Shown here one piece after another: positions 45,954-55,454 of a DNA stretch of 64,000 nt (the stretch's first letter is position 1; every line of letters begins with the position of its first letter). Made by a program: the position numbers and the translations under genes. The DNA is from Comamonas composti DSM 21721 (GTDB taxonomy: Bacteria > Pseudomonadota > Gammaproteobacteria > Burkholderiales > Burkholderiaceae_C): NCBI RefSeq assembly GCF_000429845.1, contig NZ_AUCQ01000001.1:160647-224646 (forward strand), read 5' to 3'. The notes beneath the pieces are model-generated. The model had not been told where the DNA came from. It did no database searches and worked only from the letters and a program-made list of their open reading frames with translations.

Positions 45954-46885
45954 CCGGCCACCTGGGCCTGTTCACCAAAAACCATGGCATCCATGGCCAG
46001 CGTCTGGTACATGACTTCGCGGCTCAGGTAGCGCACACCGGCCTGGTCTGCGGCAGCGCCCAGCGCAAAGAACAGGGGCAGAAAATGCTCTTGCGTGGGG
46101 TGGGCGCGGTGCGCATGCGGAGCGCGGGCCCGGTAGTCCAGCAGGGCCGACACATCGGCCTGCCTCAGATGCTGCTCGATCCAGCGCGAGAACTCCCGGA
46201 CATAGGGCAGGCAGTCGCTGTCCCCGCCCACGGCCTGATCGTCTGCACCCGGGTTCGGGTTCGCGTTCATGGCCTGGCCGGACTTCAGCAGCAACTGCCC
46301 TGCCGGGCGCAGCTGGCGAAACTCCGCGAGATTGTGCGTCATGCTGCCCGAGCCCACGATGAGCACGCCCTGCTCGCGCAGTCCGGCCACGGCCTGCCCC
46401 AGCGCATACACCTGGGGCGTGTCGAAACCGGCCGGCAGGCTGATCTGCAGCACAGGCACATCGGCCTCGGGAAACAAATGCCTGAGCGGCACCCAGGCCC
46501 CGTGGTCCATGGGGCGCTCGGGGTTGGCATGGGCCGGCAGGCCTGCGGCCAGCAGACGCTGCAGCAGCTCATGGGCCAGCTGAGGCGCTCCGGGCGCGGG
46601 ATATTGCAAGGCATACAAGGCCTCGGGAAAGCCGCCAAAGTCATGCCAGGTTGCGGGTCTGGCGGCCGTCATCACCTCCAGGCCCTGAGTCATCCAGTGC
46701 GGCGACAGCAGCACAACCGCACGCGGGCGGCCATATGCCTGGACCAGGGCCTGGCCCCAGCGGCCCAGCGCAGGCCCGGTCTGACCGGGCTCGAGCGCAA
46801 ACATGGGCGAGCCATGGGAAACATAGAGCACGGGCATGGCAGCGCCCTGGTGCACAGAGCTGAGAACTTGATCTTGCATGCTCAT
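45950..46885 (-). CDS. ygiD: DODA-type extradiol aromatic ring-opening dioxygenase family protein
   Basis: A 311-residue member of the class III extradiol (LigB-like) family, similar to E. coli YgiD (4,5-DOPA dioxygenase). Metal ligands are expected in VSHGSP (His24) and LLSPHW (His63), with further histidines in VGSGSMTHNL and HPTQEHFLPLFFALGAA. The N-terminal 17 residues are loosely conserved; internal starts at 46879 or at MPVLYVSHG are possible. Its physiological substrate is uncertain. Coupled to the esterase downstream by a 4-base overlap. Confidence 0.88.
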   Translation of the reverse strand: MSMQDQVLSSVHQGAAMPVLYVSHGSPMFALEPGQTGPALGRWGQALVQAYGRPRAVVLLSPHWMTQGLEVMTAARPATWHDFGGFPEALYALQYPAPGAPQLAHELLQRLLAAGLPAHANPERPMDHGAWVPLRHLFPEADVPVLQISLPAGFDTPQVYALGQAVAGLREQGVLIVGSGSMTHNLAEFRQLRPAGQLLLKSGQAMNANPNPGADDQAVGGDSDCLPYVREFSRWIEQHLRQADVSALLDYRARAPHAHRAHPTQEHFLPLFFALGAAADQAGVRYLSREVMYQTLAMDAMVFGEQAQVAG

Positions 46886-46976
46886 GAATATAGAGGCGAA
46901 AGCCCGCCCATCCAGCTCTGCCGGCCGGTACGGACTGTTTCGCCCATGGCTTCAATCAGCCCACCGAAGATCCCGA

Positions 46977-47390
46977 TCAAAACTCCGCATTGCGCGAGCG
47001 CAGGGACTTGATCCGGCTGCGGCGGCTCTTGCCCTCCAACCGCCGCAGTTCGGAGCCGCGCGTGGGCCGGGTCGCGCGCCGCACACGGGGCTCATGGGCC
47101 ACGGAGGCCACGAGTTCATTGAGCCGCTGCAGCGCCGCGCGCAGATTGAGCTCCTGGGTTCTGTGCTGCTGGGCCTTGATGACGACCACGCCCTGGCTGC
47201 TGATGCGCCTGTCGCCCAGATCCAGCAGGCGCTGCTGCCAGGCCTGGGGCAGGCGCGAGGCCCGCACATCGAAGCGCAGGTGCACGGCGCTGGCCAGCTT
47301 GTTCACGTTCTGCCCGCCGGCGCCCTGCGCACGCACGGCCGTCCACTGCACCTCGTGCAGACCGATGAAGCCCTGCTGCTGGGTCTTCAT
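46977..47390 (-). CDS. arfB: Alternative ribosome-rescue peptidyl-tRNA hydrolase ArfB (YaeJ)
   Basis: Rescues ribosomes stalled on non-stop mRNA by hydrolysing peptidyl-tRNA; 137 residues. The release-factor GGQ motif is Gly25-Gly26-Gln27 in GAGGQNVNK, and the C-terminal tail is strongly basic (RRATRPTRGSELRRLEGKSRRSRIKSLRS), as needed to enter the empty mRNA channel. The ATG overlaps the stop of the upstream hydrolase by four bases. It is the last gene of the aroQ-hydrolase-arfB chain. Confidence 0.95.
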   Translation of the reverse strand: MKTQQQGFIGLHEVQWTAVRAQGAGGQNVNKLASAVHLRFDVRASRLPQAWQQRLLDLGDRRISSQGVVVIKAQQHRTQELNLRAALQRLNELVASVAHEPRVRRATRPTRGSELRRLEGKSRRSRIKSLRSRNAEF

Positions 47391-48301
47391 GACGCGGCGG
47401 ATGGCGCGAGCAGCATCTCGTCCAGCACCTGCATGAAGGCTTGCGGCTGCTCGTGCATGACCCAGTGGCCCGCATCGGCCACCGTGGCAAAACGCCTGAA
47501 ATGCGCGGCCTGCCGGGCAAACGCCTGGGCCAGCTCCTGCATGCGCCCCGCGTAGAGCGCATCGTGTTCGCCATAGATGGCAGCCACAGGGCAGGCCATG
47601 GAGGACAGGGCCTGGGCCAGCACCGGGGTTTCCGACAGGCGTCGGCGCGGCAGGCGGTCGCGCTGCACATTGAGCGCATGCAGAGCCAGCGTCTCAGCGT
47701 CTATGCGCGCGGCATCGTGCAGCATCAGGGCCGCAAGATTGTGACTGTGCACCCGGGCCTGGTCTGTCCAGTCCGGCAGATGGCGCCAGCCCTTGAGCCT
47801 TACCCTCTGGCCCAGCCCCATGCCGGGCGCACCCACCACGGTCAGGCTGCGCGCCAGCCCCGGATAGGCTGCAGCCAGCAGGCCGGCCGCCATGCCGCCA
47901 AAGGAAAAGCCGACCAGCTCGCATAGCGGAGCCCCGGCAGTCCCGCCCGCCTGGCCCAGCAAGCGCTGCAACCCATGGTGCAGCGGAGCCAGCATGCCGT
48001 CCACATCGCCACTGCCGGGCACGCCATCGGAATCGCCAAAACCCGGCAGATCGGGCAGCCAAAGCTGGCGCTTGCGGCTCAGGCCCTCTATGCAGCGCAG
48101 CCAGTGGGTCCAGCTGCCGCTGCCGCCATGCAGCAGCACCAGGGGCAGCTCGCCCTCGCGGCGCTCGCCCCAGACATGCCAGACCATGTGCCCTGACTCG
48201 GGCCGGGCGGGATCGAGGGGCGTCTTCAGACACTGGGCCCGTGCCCGCAAACCCGTGATCGAAACGGGCTCTGAAGGCAGGCCTGACTGTGTCTGGCTCA
48301 C
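47387..48301 (-). CDS. Alpha/beta-fold hydrolase
   Basis: A 304-residue hydrolase: oxyanion segment [23 protein letters not shown] strand, nucleophile Ser133 in GFSFGG, acid in YGEHDALY and base in [13 protein letters not shown]. This is typical of esterases and C-C hydrolases; the substrate is unknown. It starts with GTG overlapping the aroQ stop (GTGA; a second GTG lies one codon upstream) and its own stop overlaps arfB, so three unrelated enzymes are translationally chained. Nothing suggests a signal peptide. Confidence 0.88.
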   Translation of the reverse strand: MSQTQSGLPSEPVSITGLRARAQCLKTPLDPARPESGHMVWHVWGERREGELPLVLLHGGSGSWTHWLRCIEGLSRKRQLWLPDLPGFGDSDGVPGSGDVDGMLAPLHHGLQRLLGQAGGTAGAPLCELVGFSFGGMAAGLLAAAYPGLARSLTVVGAPGMGLGQRVRLKGWRHLPDWTDQARVHSHNLAALMLHDAARIDAETLALHALNVQRDRLPRRRLSETPVLAQALSSMACPVAAIYGEHDALYAGRMQELAQAFARQAAHFRRFATVADAGHWVMHEQPQAFMQVLDEMLLAPSAAS

Positions 48302-48741
48302 CACTGGGCCACGGCGTCTATGGCCAGGCCATAGCCTGCGACACCCAGGCCGCAGATCACCGCACGTGCTGCCGCCGACAGATAGGAGTGGTGGCGAAAG
48401 CTCTCGCGCGCATGCACGTTGCTGATGTGCAGCTCGATCATCGGCACACCCGTGCCCTTGACCGCATCAAGCAAGGCCACGCTGGTATGGGTATAGGCGG
48501 CGGCATTGAAGATCAGGGCCGCGAGTTCGCCCCGCGCATGGACGCCCCCGGCTTCATGAATCCAGTCCACCAATTCGCCTTCATGATTGCTCTGGCGAAA
48601 CTCCAGGCCCAGCCCGTGGCGGGCGCAGGCCTGCTCGCACAGCAGGCGCACATCCTCCAGGGTTTGTGAGCCATAGATGGCGGGCTCGCGCAGACCCAGC
48701 AGGTTCAGATTGGGTCCGTTGAGTACGTAGACGGTTTTCAC
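48298..48741 (-). CDS. aroQ: 3-dehydroquinate dehydratase, type II
   Basis: Third step of the shikimate pathway; 147 residues, normal for the dodecameric type II enzyme. It begins [21 protein letters not shown] with catalytic Tyr23, then [29 protein letters not shown] and catalytic His105 in [11 protein letters not shown]. In many proteobacteria it is followed by accB-accC; here it leads the coupled hydrolase-arfB pair instead. Confidence 0.95.
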   Translation of the reverse strand: MKTVYVLNGPNLNLLGLREPAIYGSQTLEDVRLLCEQACARHGLGLEFRQSNHEGELVDWIHEAGGVHARGELAALIFNAAAYTHTSVALLDAVKGTGVPMIELHISNVHARESFRHHSYLSAAARAVICGLGVAGYGLAIDAVAQW

Positions 48742-48878
48742 GGCAGGGCGCTCCAGAGATCAGATCGGGAGCATTATGCGGGCCGGGGCAGGCGCTTCCA
48801 GGCTGCGGCCACCCCATGGGAAGCAGGGCGGCCAGGCACTGGCCGCGCGTGCGCAGAGCGTGTTCACGATCTCAGGGC

Positions 48879-49223
48879 TCAATGGTGGCCATGCCTGCCT
48901 GCGTGACCATGCCGGTGCCCATGCTTTCCGCGATGCCCATGCCAATGCGGGTGCGGCCCGTAGCCATGGCCAGGCACCACGACCACAGGCGCGGGCCGGT
49001 AGACCGGACGCGGCACGTAATACACGGGGGGCGGCGGCGGCGCGTAATACACCGGGGGCGGGGGCGCCACATAGACCGGGGCAGGCAGGTAAACCGCAGC
49101 GGGCACGCCTACGCCGATAGAAAAATGCACATCGCTGCGCGCCTGGGCCGTGCCCGCAAACCCGCAGGCGGCCAGGGCCAGGCCTGCGGCCACCATTTTT
49201 GCCATCCCAAGCTTTGTTGTCAT
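48879..49223 (-). CDS. Secreted Pro/Tyr-rich protein with histidine-rich tail
   Basis: A 114-residue exported protein. The signal peptide is about residues 1-28 (KMVAAGLALAACGFAGTAQA). The middle part repeats PAPVYVAPPPPVYYAPPPP and similar Tyr-Pro blocks. The last 30 residues hold about a dozen His with Gly, Arg and Lys (HPHWHGH, KHGHRHGHAGRHGHH), a likely Zn, Ni or Cu binding tail. GAGGAG precedes the ATG at a good distance. Similar small proteins are common in betaproteobacteria but have no known function. It stands alone between aroQ and glnS. Confidence 0.8.
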   Translation of the reverse strand: MTTKLGMAKMVAAGLALAACGFAGTAQARSDVHFSIGVGVPAAVYLPAPVYVAPPPPVYYAPPPPPVYYVPRPVYRPAPVVVVPGHGYGPHPHWHGHRGKHGHRHGHAGRHGHH

Positions 49224-49391
49224 AGGTTGCTCCTCAAGAAACAGCAGGCATGCAAGTCCTGCTTCTGATTCCCCTAACGTGCGAGGCCCGCTGTGGGTTG
49301 TCAGGCAATGTCATCGGTTTTGTGTCCAATTGCCTGTATACGCAAGCACCTGGGGCCCAGGAGACAGGCTTCGCCAGCCTACAATGCCGTG

Positions 49392-51197
49392 ATGAGCTCC
49401 TCTGTTGATGCCCCCTCTTCGACCCCAGAACCGGCCAAGCCGAGTAACTTTTTGCGCCAGATCATCGAGGCCGACCTGGCCGCCGGCACCCACGCCCAGC
49501 GCCGCTGGGGCGGCGGCCCCGGCGATGCCGCCCACCATGGCCAGGGCCAGGTGGACGAGGCCAGGATACGCACGCGCTTTCCGCCCGAGCCCAACGGCTA
49601 TCTGCACGTGGGCCATGCCAAATCCATCTGCCTGAACTTCGGCCTGGCGCGCGACTATGCAGGCGTCTGCCACCTGCGCTTTGACGATACCAATCCCGAG
49701 AAGGAAGACCAGGAATATGTGGACAGCATCATCGATGCCGTCCACTGGCTGGGCTTCGGCTGGCAGGATGCCGACGGTCACGAGAACCTCTACTACGCGA
49801 GCAACTACTTCGACTTCATGTACCGCGCGGCCGAGTACCTGATCGAGCAGGGCCTGGCCTATGTGGACGAGCAGACGCCCGAAGAGATGCGCGCCAACCG
49901 TGGCGACTTTGGCCGCCCCGGTGTGAACAGCCCGTTCCGCGACCGCAGCGTGGCCGAGAACCTGGCCCGCTTTCGCGAAATGCGTGATGGCAAGCTCGCC
50001 GACGGCGCTGCCGTGCTGCGCGCCAGGATCGACATGGCCTCGCCCAACATCAACATGCGCGACCCGGCCATCTACCGCGTACGCCATGCTGAACACCACA
50101 ACACCGGAAACCAGTGGTGCATCTATCCGATGTACACCTTCGCCCATCCGATCGAGGATGCGCTGGAGCACATCACCCACAGCATTTGCACGCTGGAGTT
50201 CGAGGATCAGCGCCCGTTCTATGACTGGCTGCTCGACCATCTGCGTGAAGGTGGCCTGATCGCCGCGCCCCAGCCGCGCCAGTACGAGTTCTCGCGCCTG
50301 AACCTGACCTATGTGATCACCAGCAAGCGCAAGCTCAAGCACCTGGTGGACAACGCCATCGTCAGCGGCTGGGACGATCCGCGCATGCCCACCATCGTCG
50401 GCCTGCGCCGCCGCGGCTATACGCCGGCCGCGATTCAGATGTTCTGCGAGCGCATAGGCGTGACCAAGGACTATGCCTGGATAGACTATTCGCTGCTCGA
50501 AGGCTGCCTGCGCGAGGATCTCGAAGCCAAGGCGCACCGCGCCATGATGGTACTGGATCCTCTCAAGCTGGAGTTGAGCAACTGGGCCGAAGTCTTCGGC
50601 TCCGACCAGCACCTCGAGGCCTGCGAACTGCCGGCCCTGCCCCACGCAGCCGAAGAGCTGACACCGCGCCGCTTCACGCTGGGTCGCGAGGTCTGGATAG
50701 AGCGTGAGGACTTTGCCGAAGTCCCGCCCAAGGGGTACAAGCGCCTGTTCCCGGGCAACAAGGTGCGCCTCAAGGGCGGCTATGTGATCGAGTGCACGGG
50801 CTGTGAAAAAGATGCCGACGGCCATGTGGTCAAGGTGCTGGCCACGGTCGTGCCCGACACCAAGAGCGGCACGTCGGGCGCAGACAGCGTCAAGGTCAAG
50901 GCCGCCATCACCTGGGTCGGCGTGGCCGACGGCCTGCAGGCCGAAGTGCGCCTGTACGACCGCCTGTTCACCGATGCCCAGCCCGATGCTGGTGGCAAGG
51001 ACTTTCTCACCCTGCTCAACCCCGACAGCCTCAAGGTGGTCACAGCCTATGTCGAGCCTTCGCTGGCCCAGGCCCAGGCAGACGACAAGTTCCAGTTCGA
51101 GCGCTTTGGCTACTTCGTGGCCGACCGCAAGGACCACACACCGACCAAGCCTGTGTTCAACCGCATCACGGGCCTCAAGGACTCCTGGAGTAAATAA
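49392..51197 (+). CDS. glnS: Glutaminyl-tRNA synthetase
   Basis: Charges tRNA-Gln; 601 residues, class I. The HIGH-type motif is in PPEPNGYLHVGHAKS (His72-His75) and the KMSKS-type loop is VITSKRKLKHL. The C-terminal beta-barrel anticodon-binding domains are present (GREVWIEREDFAEVPPKGYKRLFPG). A loop rich in Gly, His and Gln lies before the catalytic core (about 33-56). The ATG at 49392 is used by homology; a GTG one codon upstream is possible. Its presence means no need for the Glu-tRNA-Gln amidotransferase route. It ends at a strong terminator. Confidence 0.96.
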   Translation: MSSSVDAPSSTPEPAKPSNFLRQIIEADLAAGTHAQRRWGGGPGDAAHHGQGQVDEARIRTRFPPEPNGYLHVGHAKSICLNFGLARDYAGVCHLRFDDTNPEKEDQEYVDSIIDAVHWLGFGWQDADGHENLYYASNYFDFMYRAAEYLIEQGLAYVDEQTPEEMRANRGDFGRPGVNSPFRDRSVAENLARFREMRDGKLADGAAVLRARIDMASPNINMRDPAIYRVRHAEHHNTGNQWCIYPMYTFAHPIEDALEHITHSICTLEFEDQRPFYDWLLDHLREGGLIAAPQPRQYEFSRLNLTYVITSKRKLKHLVDNAIVSGWDDPRMPTIVGLRRRGYTPAAIQMFCERIGVTKDYAWIDYSLLEGCLREDLEAKAHRAMMVLDPLKLELSNWAEVFGSDQHLEACELPALPHAAEELTPRRFTLGREVWIEREDFAEVPPKGYKRLFPGNKVRLKGGYVIECTGCEKDADGHVVKVLATVVPDTKSGTSGADSVKVKAAITWVGVADGLQAEVRLYDRLFTDAQPDAGGKDFLTLLNPDSLKVVTAYVEPSLAQAQADDKFQFERFGYFVADRKDHTPTKPVFNRITGLKDSWSK

Positions 51198-51220
51198 GCC
51201 CTGGTCTGGATGGAAAAGCA

Positions 51221-51248
51221 AAAGGCTGCCTGCGGGCAGCCTTTTTTT
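51221..51248 (+). terminator. Intrinsic terminator of glnS
   Basis: AAAGGCTGCC (51221-51230) and GGCAGCCTTT (51235-51244) form a 10-bp stem with a TGCG loop, followed by seven T residues. This is a textbook rho-independent terminator 24 bases after the glnS stop. Confidence 0.95.
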
Positions 51249-51400
51249 CGCTCTGCTCGTTTTCCGAACTGCTTTTCCGATGCCTGGCAAGGCATTCATG
51301 GGACTGGCTGCAGGCCGAGACCAGATCTGTGGCTCAATCATGACTAGCCCCGGCTCAGGTTCGGTTTTTTCCCCAGTCAGCGGCCCGTGCCGCAGCTTTC

Positions 51401-52036
51401 ATGTACCTGCCCAAACATTTCTCTGTCAACGACTCGGATGCCATCAAGGCGCTGATGCGCGAGCATCCCCTGGCCATGCTGGTCACCCACACGGCCCGGG
51501 GGCTGGACGCCAACCACCTGCCCCTGGAACTGCGCGAGGACGCGAGCGGGCGGCTAAGCCTTGCAGGCCATGTGGCCAGGGCCAATCCCGTATGGCAGCA
51601 GCTTGCCGATGGGCAGCAGGTTATGGCGGTGTTTCGCGCCGAGCAGGCCTATGTTTCGCCCAACTGGTATCCAAGCAAGCAGGCAACCCATCGCCAGGTG
51701 CCTACCTGGAACTACCGCGTGGTCCATGCCCATGGCCGGGTGCATGTGCGTGATAACGCGAGGTTTGTGCTGGGAGTGGTGGGCAGACTGACCAAGACGC
51801 ATGAGCAAAGCGTGAATCCCGATACGCCCTGGAAGATGGCCGATGCCCCGGCCGACTATCTTCAGCAGATGCTCGCGGCTATCGTCGGCATAGAGATCGA
51901 GATCACCGGGCTGGAGGCCAAGTTCAAGCTCAGCCAGAACAAACTACAGGATGACCGGCTTTCGGCCGCCGATGCGCTGCAAGCCATGGGCGAGCATGGG
52001 TTGGCGCAGAAAATGCGCATGTCGCCCAAAGCCTGA
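51401..52036 (+). CDS. paiB: FMN-binding negative transcriptional regulator, PaiB family
   Basis: A 211-residue split-barrel flavin-binding protein. Hallmarks are MYLPKHFSVNDSDAIKALMREHPLAMLVTH at the N-terminus, FRAEQAYVSPNWYPSKQATHRQVPTWNYRVVHAHG in the middle, and EITGLEAKFKLSQNKLQDDR near the end. In Bacillus, PaiB represses sporulation and protease genes; in proteobacteria the role is not known and a heme- or flavin-linked regulator is inferred. It has its own intergenic region on both sides. Confidence 0.92.
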   Translation: MYLPKHFSVNDSDAIKALMREHPLAMLVTHTARGLDANHLPLELREDASGRLSLAGHVARANPVWQQLADGQQVMAVFRAEQAYVSPNWYPSKQATHRQVPTWNYRVVHAHGRVHVRDNARFVLGVVGRLTKTHEQSVNPDTPWKMADAPADYLQQMLAAIVGIEIEITGLEAKFKLSQNKLQDDRLSAADALQAMGEHGLAQKMRMSPKA

Positions 52037-52423
52037 TCCTCGCAAGCCGCCATGTCCCTCAAGCTATGCGGCGGAGCGCATGCGCCGTTATCAAAAAAAT
52101 AGCACCTCCCCCTTTGCCTGATTGATTGTTTCAATGGAAGGCCTGCGTTTTTTTGCCACTTGAGACAAGTCAAAACCCCATGAAGCCTTGGCCGGAAGAT
52201 GGGCACTTGTTCGTTCACTACAGCCCGTGCACTGCATGGCAGGTACAGAAGCTTGCAGCAGAGAATGCCCCGGATCGCCCGGTTTTGCGCAATTGCTCCA
52301 ATCCTCACGCCCTGCGTGCGCGCGCGCAACACGGCCTCATAGCTCACATGGCAAAGCATTTGTTTCCTACTCACGGCCTAGACCGTCAGGCTCCACACTC
52401 CCCCGGCAGGGAAGGGAGTGTTC
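52037..52423. other. Intergenic region between paiB and the anion symporter
   Basis: About 390 bases without a supported gene. Short frames on both strands have no recognisable features. An AT-rich patch around 52088-52160 (for example ATTGATTGTTTCAATGG) may carry the symporter promoter. AAGGGAG at 52412-52417 is the ribosome site of the next gene. Confidence 0.5.
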
Positions 52424-53929
52424 ATGTTTAAAGCGATAAAGACTCTGGTCGAGCGCCTGGATGGCGCCGTGCCATTTCGCATGATTCCTGCCGTGATCAC
52501 CACGGCAGTGTTGTTTGCCCTGCTGCTCATACCCTGCCCCGAAGGACTTACACCCAAGGCCTGGGGACTGGTGGGCATCTTTCTGACCACCATCGTGGCC
52601 ATCATCCTCAAGGTCATGCCCATAGGCGTGATGGCCATGATGGCTATCGTCATCGTCTCGCTGTCCCAGGTGACTGCAGGCTCATCCAAGGCAGCCATCG
52701 CCGATGCGCTGGGCAGTTTTTCCAATCCGCTGATCTGGCTCATCGTTGTGGCCATCTTCATCTCGCGCGGCCTCAAGAAGACCGGCCTGGGCAACCGCAT
52801 AGGCCTGCTGTTTATCGCCTTGCTCGGCAAGAAGACCGTGGGTATTGGCTACGGCCTGGCCGCCTGCGAGTTGCTGCTGGCACCTTTCACCCCCAGCAAC
52901 ACTGCGCGCGGCGGTGGCATCGTCCATCCCGTGATGCGCTCCATTGCAGGCGCATTCGACTCAGACCCCAAGAAAGGCACGCAAGGCAAGGTTGGCACCT
53001 ACCTGGCCCTGGTTAACTACCACGCCAACCCCATCACCTCGGCGATGTTTCTCACAGCCACCGCCCCCAACCCCCTGGTCGTGGACTATGTGGCCAAGGC
53101 CACAAACCAGAGCCTGCACCTGAGCTGGACTACCTGGGCTTTATGCATGCTGCTGCCCGGCCTAATATGCCTTGCCCTGATGCCGCTGGTGATCTATCTG
53201 ATGGCGCCGCCCGAGCTCAAGGTCACACCCAATGCCGTGGACTACGCGCGCACCGAACTTGCAAGAATGGGCCGCCTGAACATTCGCGAAAAAATCATGA
53301 TGGGCACGTTCGCTTTGCTTTTGCTGCTCTGGGCCAATGTGCCGGCCATGATCTTCGGGCCGGCCCTGACTCTCGACCCCACGGTCGTGGCCTTTGTGGG
53401 CCTGTTCGTGCTCATCATCACAGGCACGCTGGACTGGGACGATGTGCTGTCCGAGAAAAGCGCCTGGGACACCTTGGTCTGGTTCGGAGCTCTGGTGATG
53501 ATGGCCGAGCAGCTCAACAAGCTGGGCGTGATCACCTGGTTTTCCGATGCCATGAAAACCGCCATCGCCAGCAGCGGCATGGGCTGGGAAGCCGTGGCCG
53601 TGGTCCTCGTACTGGTCTTCGTTTTCTCGCACTATCTGTTTGCCAGTACCACGGCCCATATCAGCGCCATGATGCTGGCCTTCCTGGGCGTGGGCGCCCT
53701 GCTCATTCCAGCCGAATACGTAGTTCCTTTCATGCTGATGATGACTGCAGGCTCGGCCATCATGATGACGCTGACCCATTACGCCACGGGCACCTCGCCC
53801 ATCATCTTTGGCAGCGGCTACGTCAGCCTTGGCAAATGGTGGCAAGTCGGCTTTGTGATGTGCGTGCTGGAGCTTGCGATCTTTGCGGTGCTGGGCAGCA
53901 TGTGGTGGAAGTTCCTGGGCTTGTGGTGA
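52424..53929 (+). CDS. DASS family anion:sodium or dicarboxylate symporter
   Basis: A 501-residue inner-membrane carrier of the divalent anion:Na+ symporter (SLC13/CitT) family with about 12-13 hydrophobic segments. The two substrate hairpins are visible: TPSNTARGGGIVHPVMRSIA with the conserved SNT-type motif, and TGTSPIIFGSGYVSLGKWW in the second repeat. Likely substrates are C4 or C5 dicarboxylates or citrate/tartrate; this cannot be settled by sequence. The ATG at 52424 has AAGGGAG six bases upstream; a GTG two codons before abuts it. An M23 peptidase follows. Confidence 0.92.
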   Translation: MFKAIKTLVERLDGAVPFRMIPAVITTAVLFALLLIPCPEGLTPKAWGLVGIFLTTIVAIILKVMPIGVMAMMAIVIVSLSQVTAGSSKAAIADALGSFSNPLIWLIVVAIFISRGLKKTGLGNRIGLLFIALLGKKTVGIGYGLAACELLLAPFTPSNTARGGGIVHPVMRSIAGAFDSDPKKGTQGKVGTYLALVNYHANPITSAMFLTATAPNPLVVDYVAKATNQSLHLSWTTWALCMLLPGLICLALMPLVIYLMAPPELKVTPNAVDYARTELARMGRLNIREKIMMGTFALLLLLWANVPAMIFGPALTLDPTVVAFVGLFVLIITGTLDWDDVLSEKSAWDTLVWFGALVMMAEQLNKLGVITWFSDAMKTAIASSGMGWEAVAVVLVLVFVFSHYLFASTTAHISAMMLAFLGVGALLIPAEYVVPFMLMMTAGSAIMMTLTHYATGTSPIIFGSGYVSLGKWWQVGFVMCVLELAIFAVLGSMWWKFLGLW

Positions 53930-54003
53930 ACCCAGTCATCCCATGCAGCTTCGGCTCTGGCCGACAATGGGGTGGTTTGCTTCATCACCGCTCCATTGCC
54001 TGC

Positions 54004-54882
54004 ATGCCTATCCCCGCCACCGCCCCGCCTTCGCGCCGCCAACTGGTTCACTCCCTTCTCGCTCTGGGTGCAGGTCTGACTCTGCCTCAAAGCTCTTTTG
54101 CCGCGCCAGACTCTGCTGACACCGTCTGGCCACGCGACAGCCGCGTGCCCGGTGGCGTAGCCAGGCTTTCCCTGGGCCCTGCACCTCAGCGCCCTCAGGT
54201 GTCTGCAGACGGCATACCGTCTCTGGTGCTGGGGGACATGATCGAGTGGACGGCCTTGATCGGCATCCCCTTGTCAGCCACGGTGGGACAGCACGAGGCC
54301 TTGATCCACACCGAATCCGGCCGCAAGACACTGGCCTATCAAGTCATCGACAAGAAATACACCGAGCAGCGCCTCAAGGTCTCGCCCAAGACGGTGGATC
54401 TTTCCGCCGAGGATCAGGCACGCTACGAGCGCGAGCGCGCGCATCAGCAGAGCATCATCGAGCTGTTCACCCAGCCTCTTCCCAAGGCATCGAACCTGCC
54501 CATGCAGGCGCCGGTGAACGGCCGGCGCAGCAGCAGTTTTGGCCTGCGCCGCGTCTTCAATGGCCAACCGCGCAATCCGCATAGCGGCATGGACATTGCA
54601 GCCCCAACGGGCACAGCCGTGAAAGCCCCCCTGCCTGGCAAGGTTGTCGATGTGGGCGACTATTTCTTCAACGGCGGCACGGTCTGGCTGGACCATGGAG
54701 GTGGCTTGCTTTCCATGTACTGCCACTTGAGCTCCATGCAGTGCAAGGTCGGCGATGTACTGGGCACAGGGGATGCATTTTGCAAGGTCGGCGCGACAGG
54801 CCGTGTTACCGGGCCGCATCTGCATTGGGGTGTGATGCTCAACCGGTCCATGGTCGACCCGGCTCTGTTTCTCGTACGCTGA
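54004..54882 (+). CDS. Exported M23 family metallopeptidase (LytM domain)
   Basis: A 292-residue peptidoglycan endopeptidase. The N-terminus has RRQLVHSLLALGAGLTLPQSSFA, a signal peptide with an Arg pair. The C-terminal LytM domain (about 170-285) has all zinc-site residues: His193 and Asp197 in HSGMDIAAP, and His272 and His274 in GPHLHWG, with the catalytic DHGGGLLSMYCHLSSM strand. This is an active-looking enzyme rather than a degenerate activator. It would cleave peptide cross-links in the periplasm. It lies 74 bases after the symporter on the same strand. Confidence 0.92.
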   Translation: MPIPATAPPSRRQLVHSLLALGAGLTLPQSSFAAPDSADTVWPRDSRVPGGVARLSLGPAPQRPQVSADGIPSLVLGDMIEWTALIGIPLSATVGQHEALIHTESGRKTLAYQVIDKKYTEQRLKVSPKTVDLSAEDQARYERERAHQQSIIELFTQPLPKASNLPMQAPVNGRRSSSFGLRRVFNGQPRNPHSGMDIAAPTGTAVKAPLPGKVVDVGDYFFNGGTVWLDHGGGLLSMYCHLSSMQCKVGDVLGTGDAFCKVGATGRVTGPHLHWGVMLNRSMVDPALFLVR

Positions 54883-54893
54883 ATTGCCCGCCC

Positions 54894-55454
54894 TCAGGGC
54901 AACTCACGCTCCATGTTCAGGTAGCGGTTCACTAGGTCAAAAAAGCTGTCATAAAAGCCGCTGGTGGCAATGGTTTCTCCACCAACCTTGACCAAGGAGT
55001 CGTTGTTGGAAGAGAAAGGCAGTGAGACCGAGCCCAGCGCCCCCACGCCCAAGCTCGCAGAGTTTGCGCTTTTCTTGAGCATGTAGCGGTCCTGCTGGGC
55101 CGTCACAAAGCCTATGCTCACGCTGCCATCGCTGGTTTCAGGTACACAGACCACGCGTATGTTCATTTGCAGATTGAGTTCGGGGTCGGGCTGAAAGCTC
55201 TTGCTGCCTTCTATGAGCTCATTGGAGCGCGCCATGGCCACATAACCCTGGCTCAACAAGGCTCGTCGCGCGGCTTCACAGGTCTGAGCCGGGGTGGCAT
55301 CGAACATGCGTGAGAAAGTCTCCATGGACCCAAAGCTCTCCTGCACCGGAACCTCTCTTGGAATAGAGCTGCAACCAGCCATAGCGACCATGAGCAGAAC
55401 CGACAAAGCCCGCAGATGGCGTGTTCCGAATTGTGCGTTCCCATGCCTATTCAC
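54894..55454 (-). CDS. DUF2242 family lipoprotein
   Basis: A 186-residue lipoprotein. The start is a GTG at 55454 with AAGGAG eight bases upstream; this gives a signal peptide RHLRALSVLLMVAMAGCSS with a lipobox whose cysteine is residue 22 after the second Ala-Gly pair. The mature part has CEAARRALLSQGYVAMARSNELIEGSKSFQPD and CVPETSDGSVSIGFVTAQQDRY, matching DUF2242. Function unknown; probably outer-membrane anchored. It converges with the M23 peptidase and is divergent from the META-domain lipoprotein. Confidence 0.82.
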   Translation of the reverse strand: MNRHGNAQFGTRHLRALSVLLMVAMAGCSSIPREVPVQESFGSMETFSRMFDATPAQTCEAARRALLSQGYVAMARSNELIEGSKSFQPDPELNLQMNIRVVCVPETSDGSVSIGFVTAQQDRYMLKKSANSASLGVGALGSVSLPFSSNNDSLVKVGGETIATSGFYDSFFDLVNRYLNMERELP

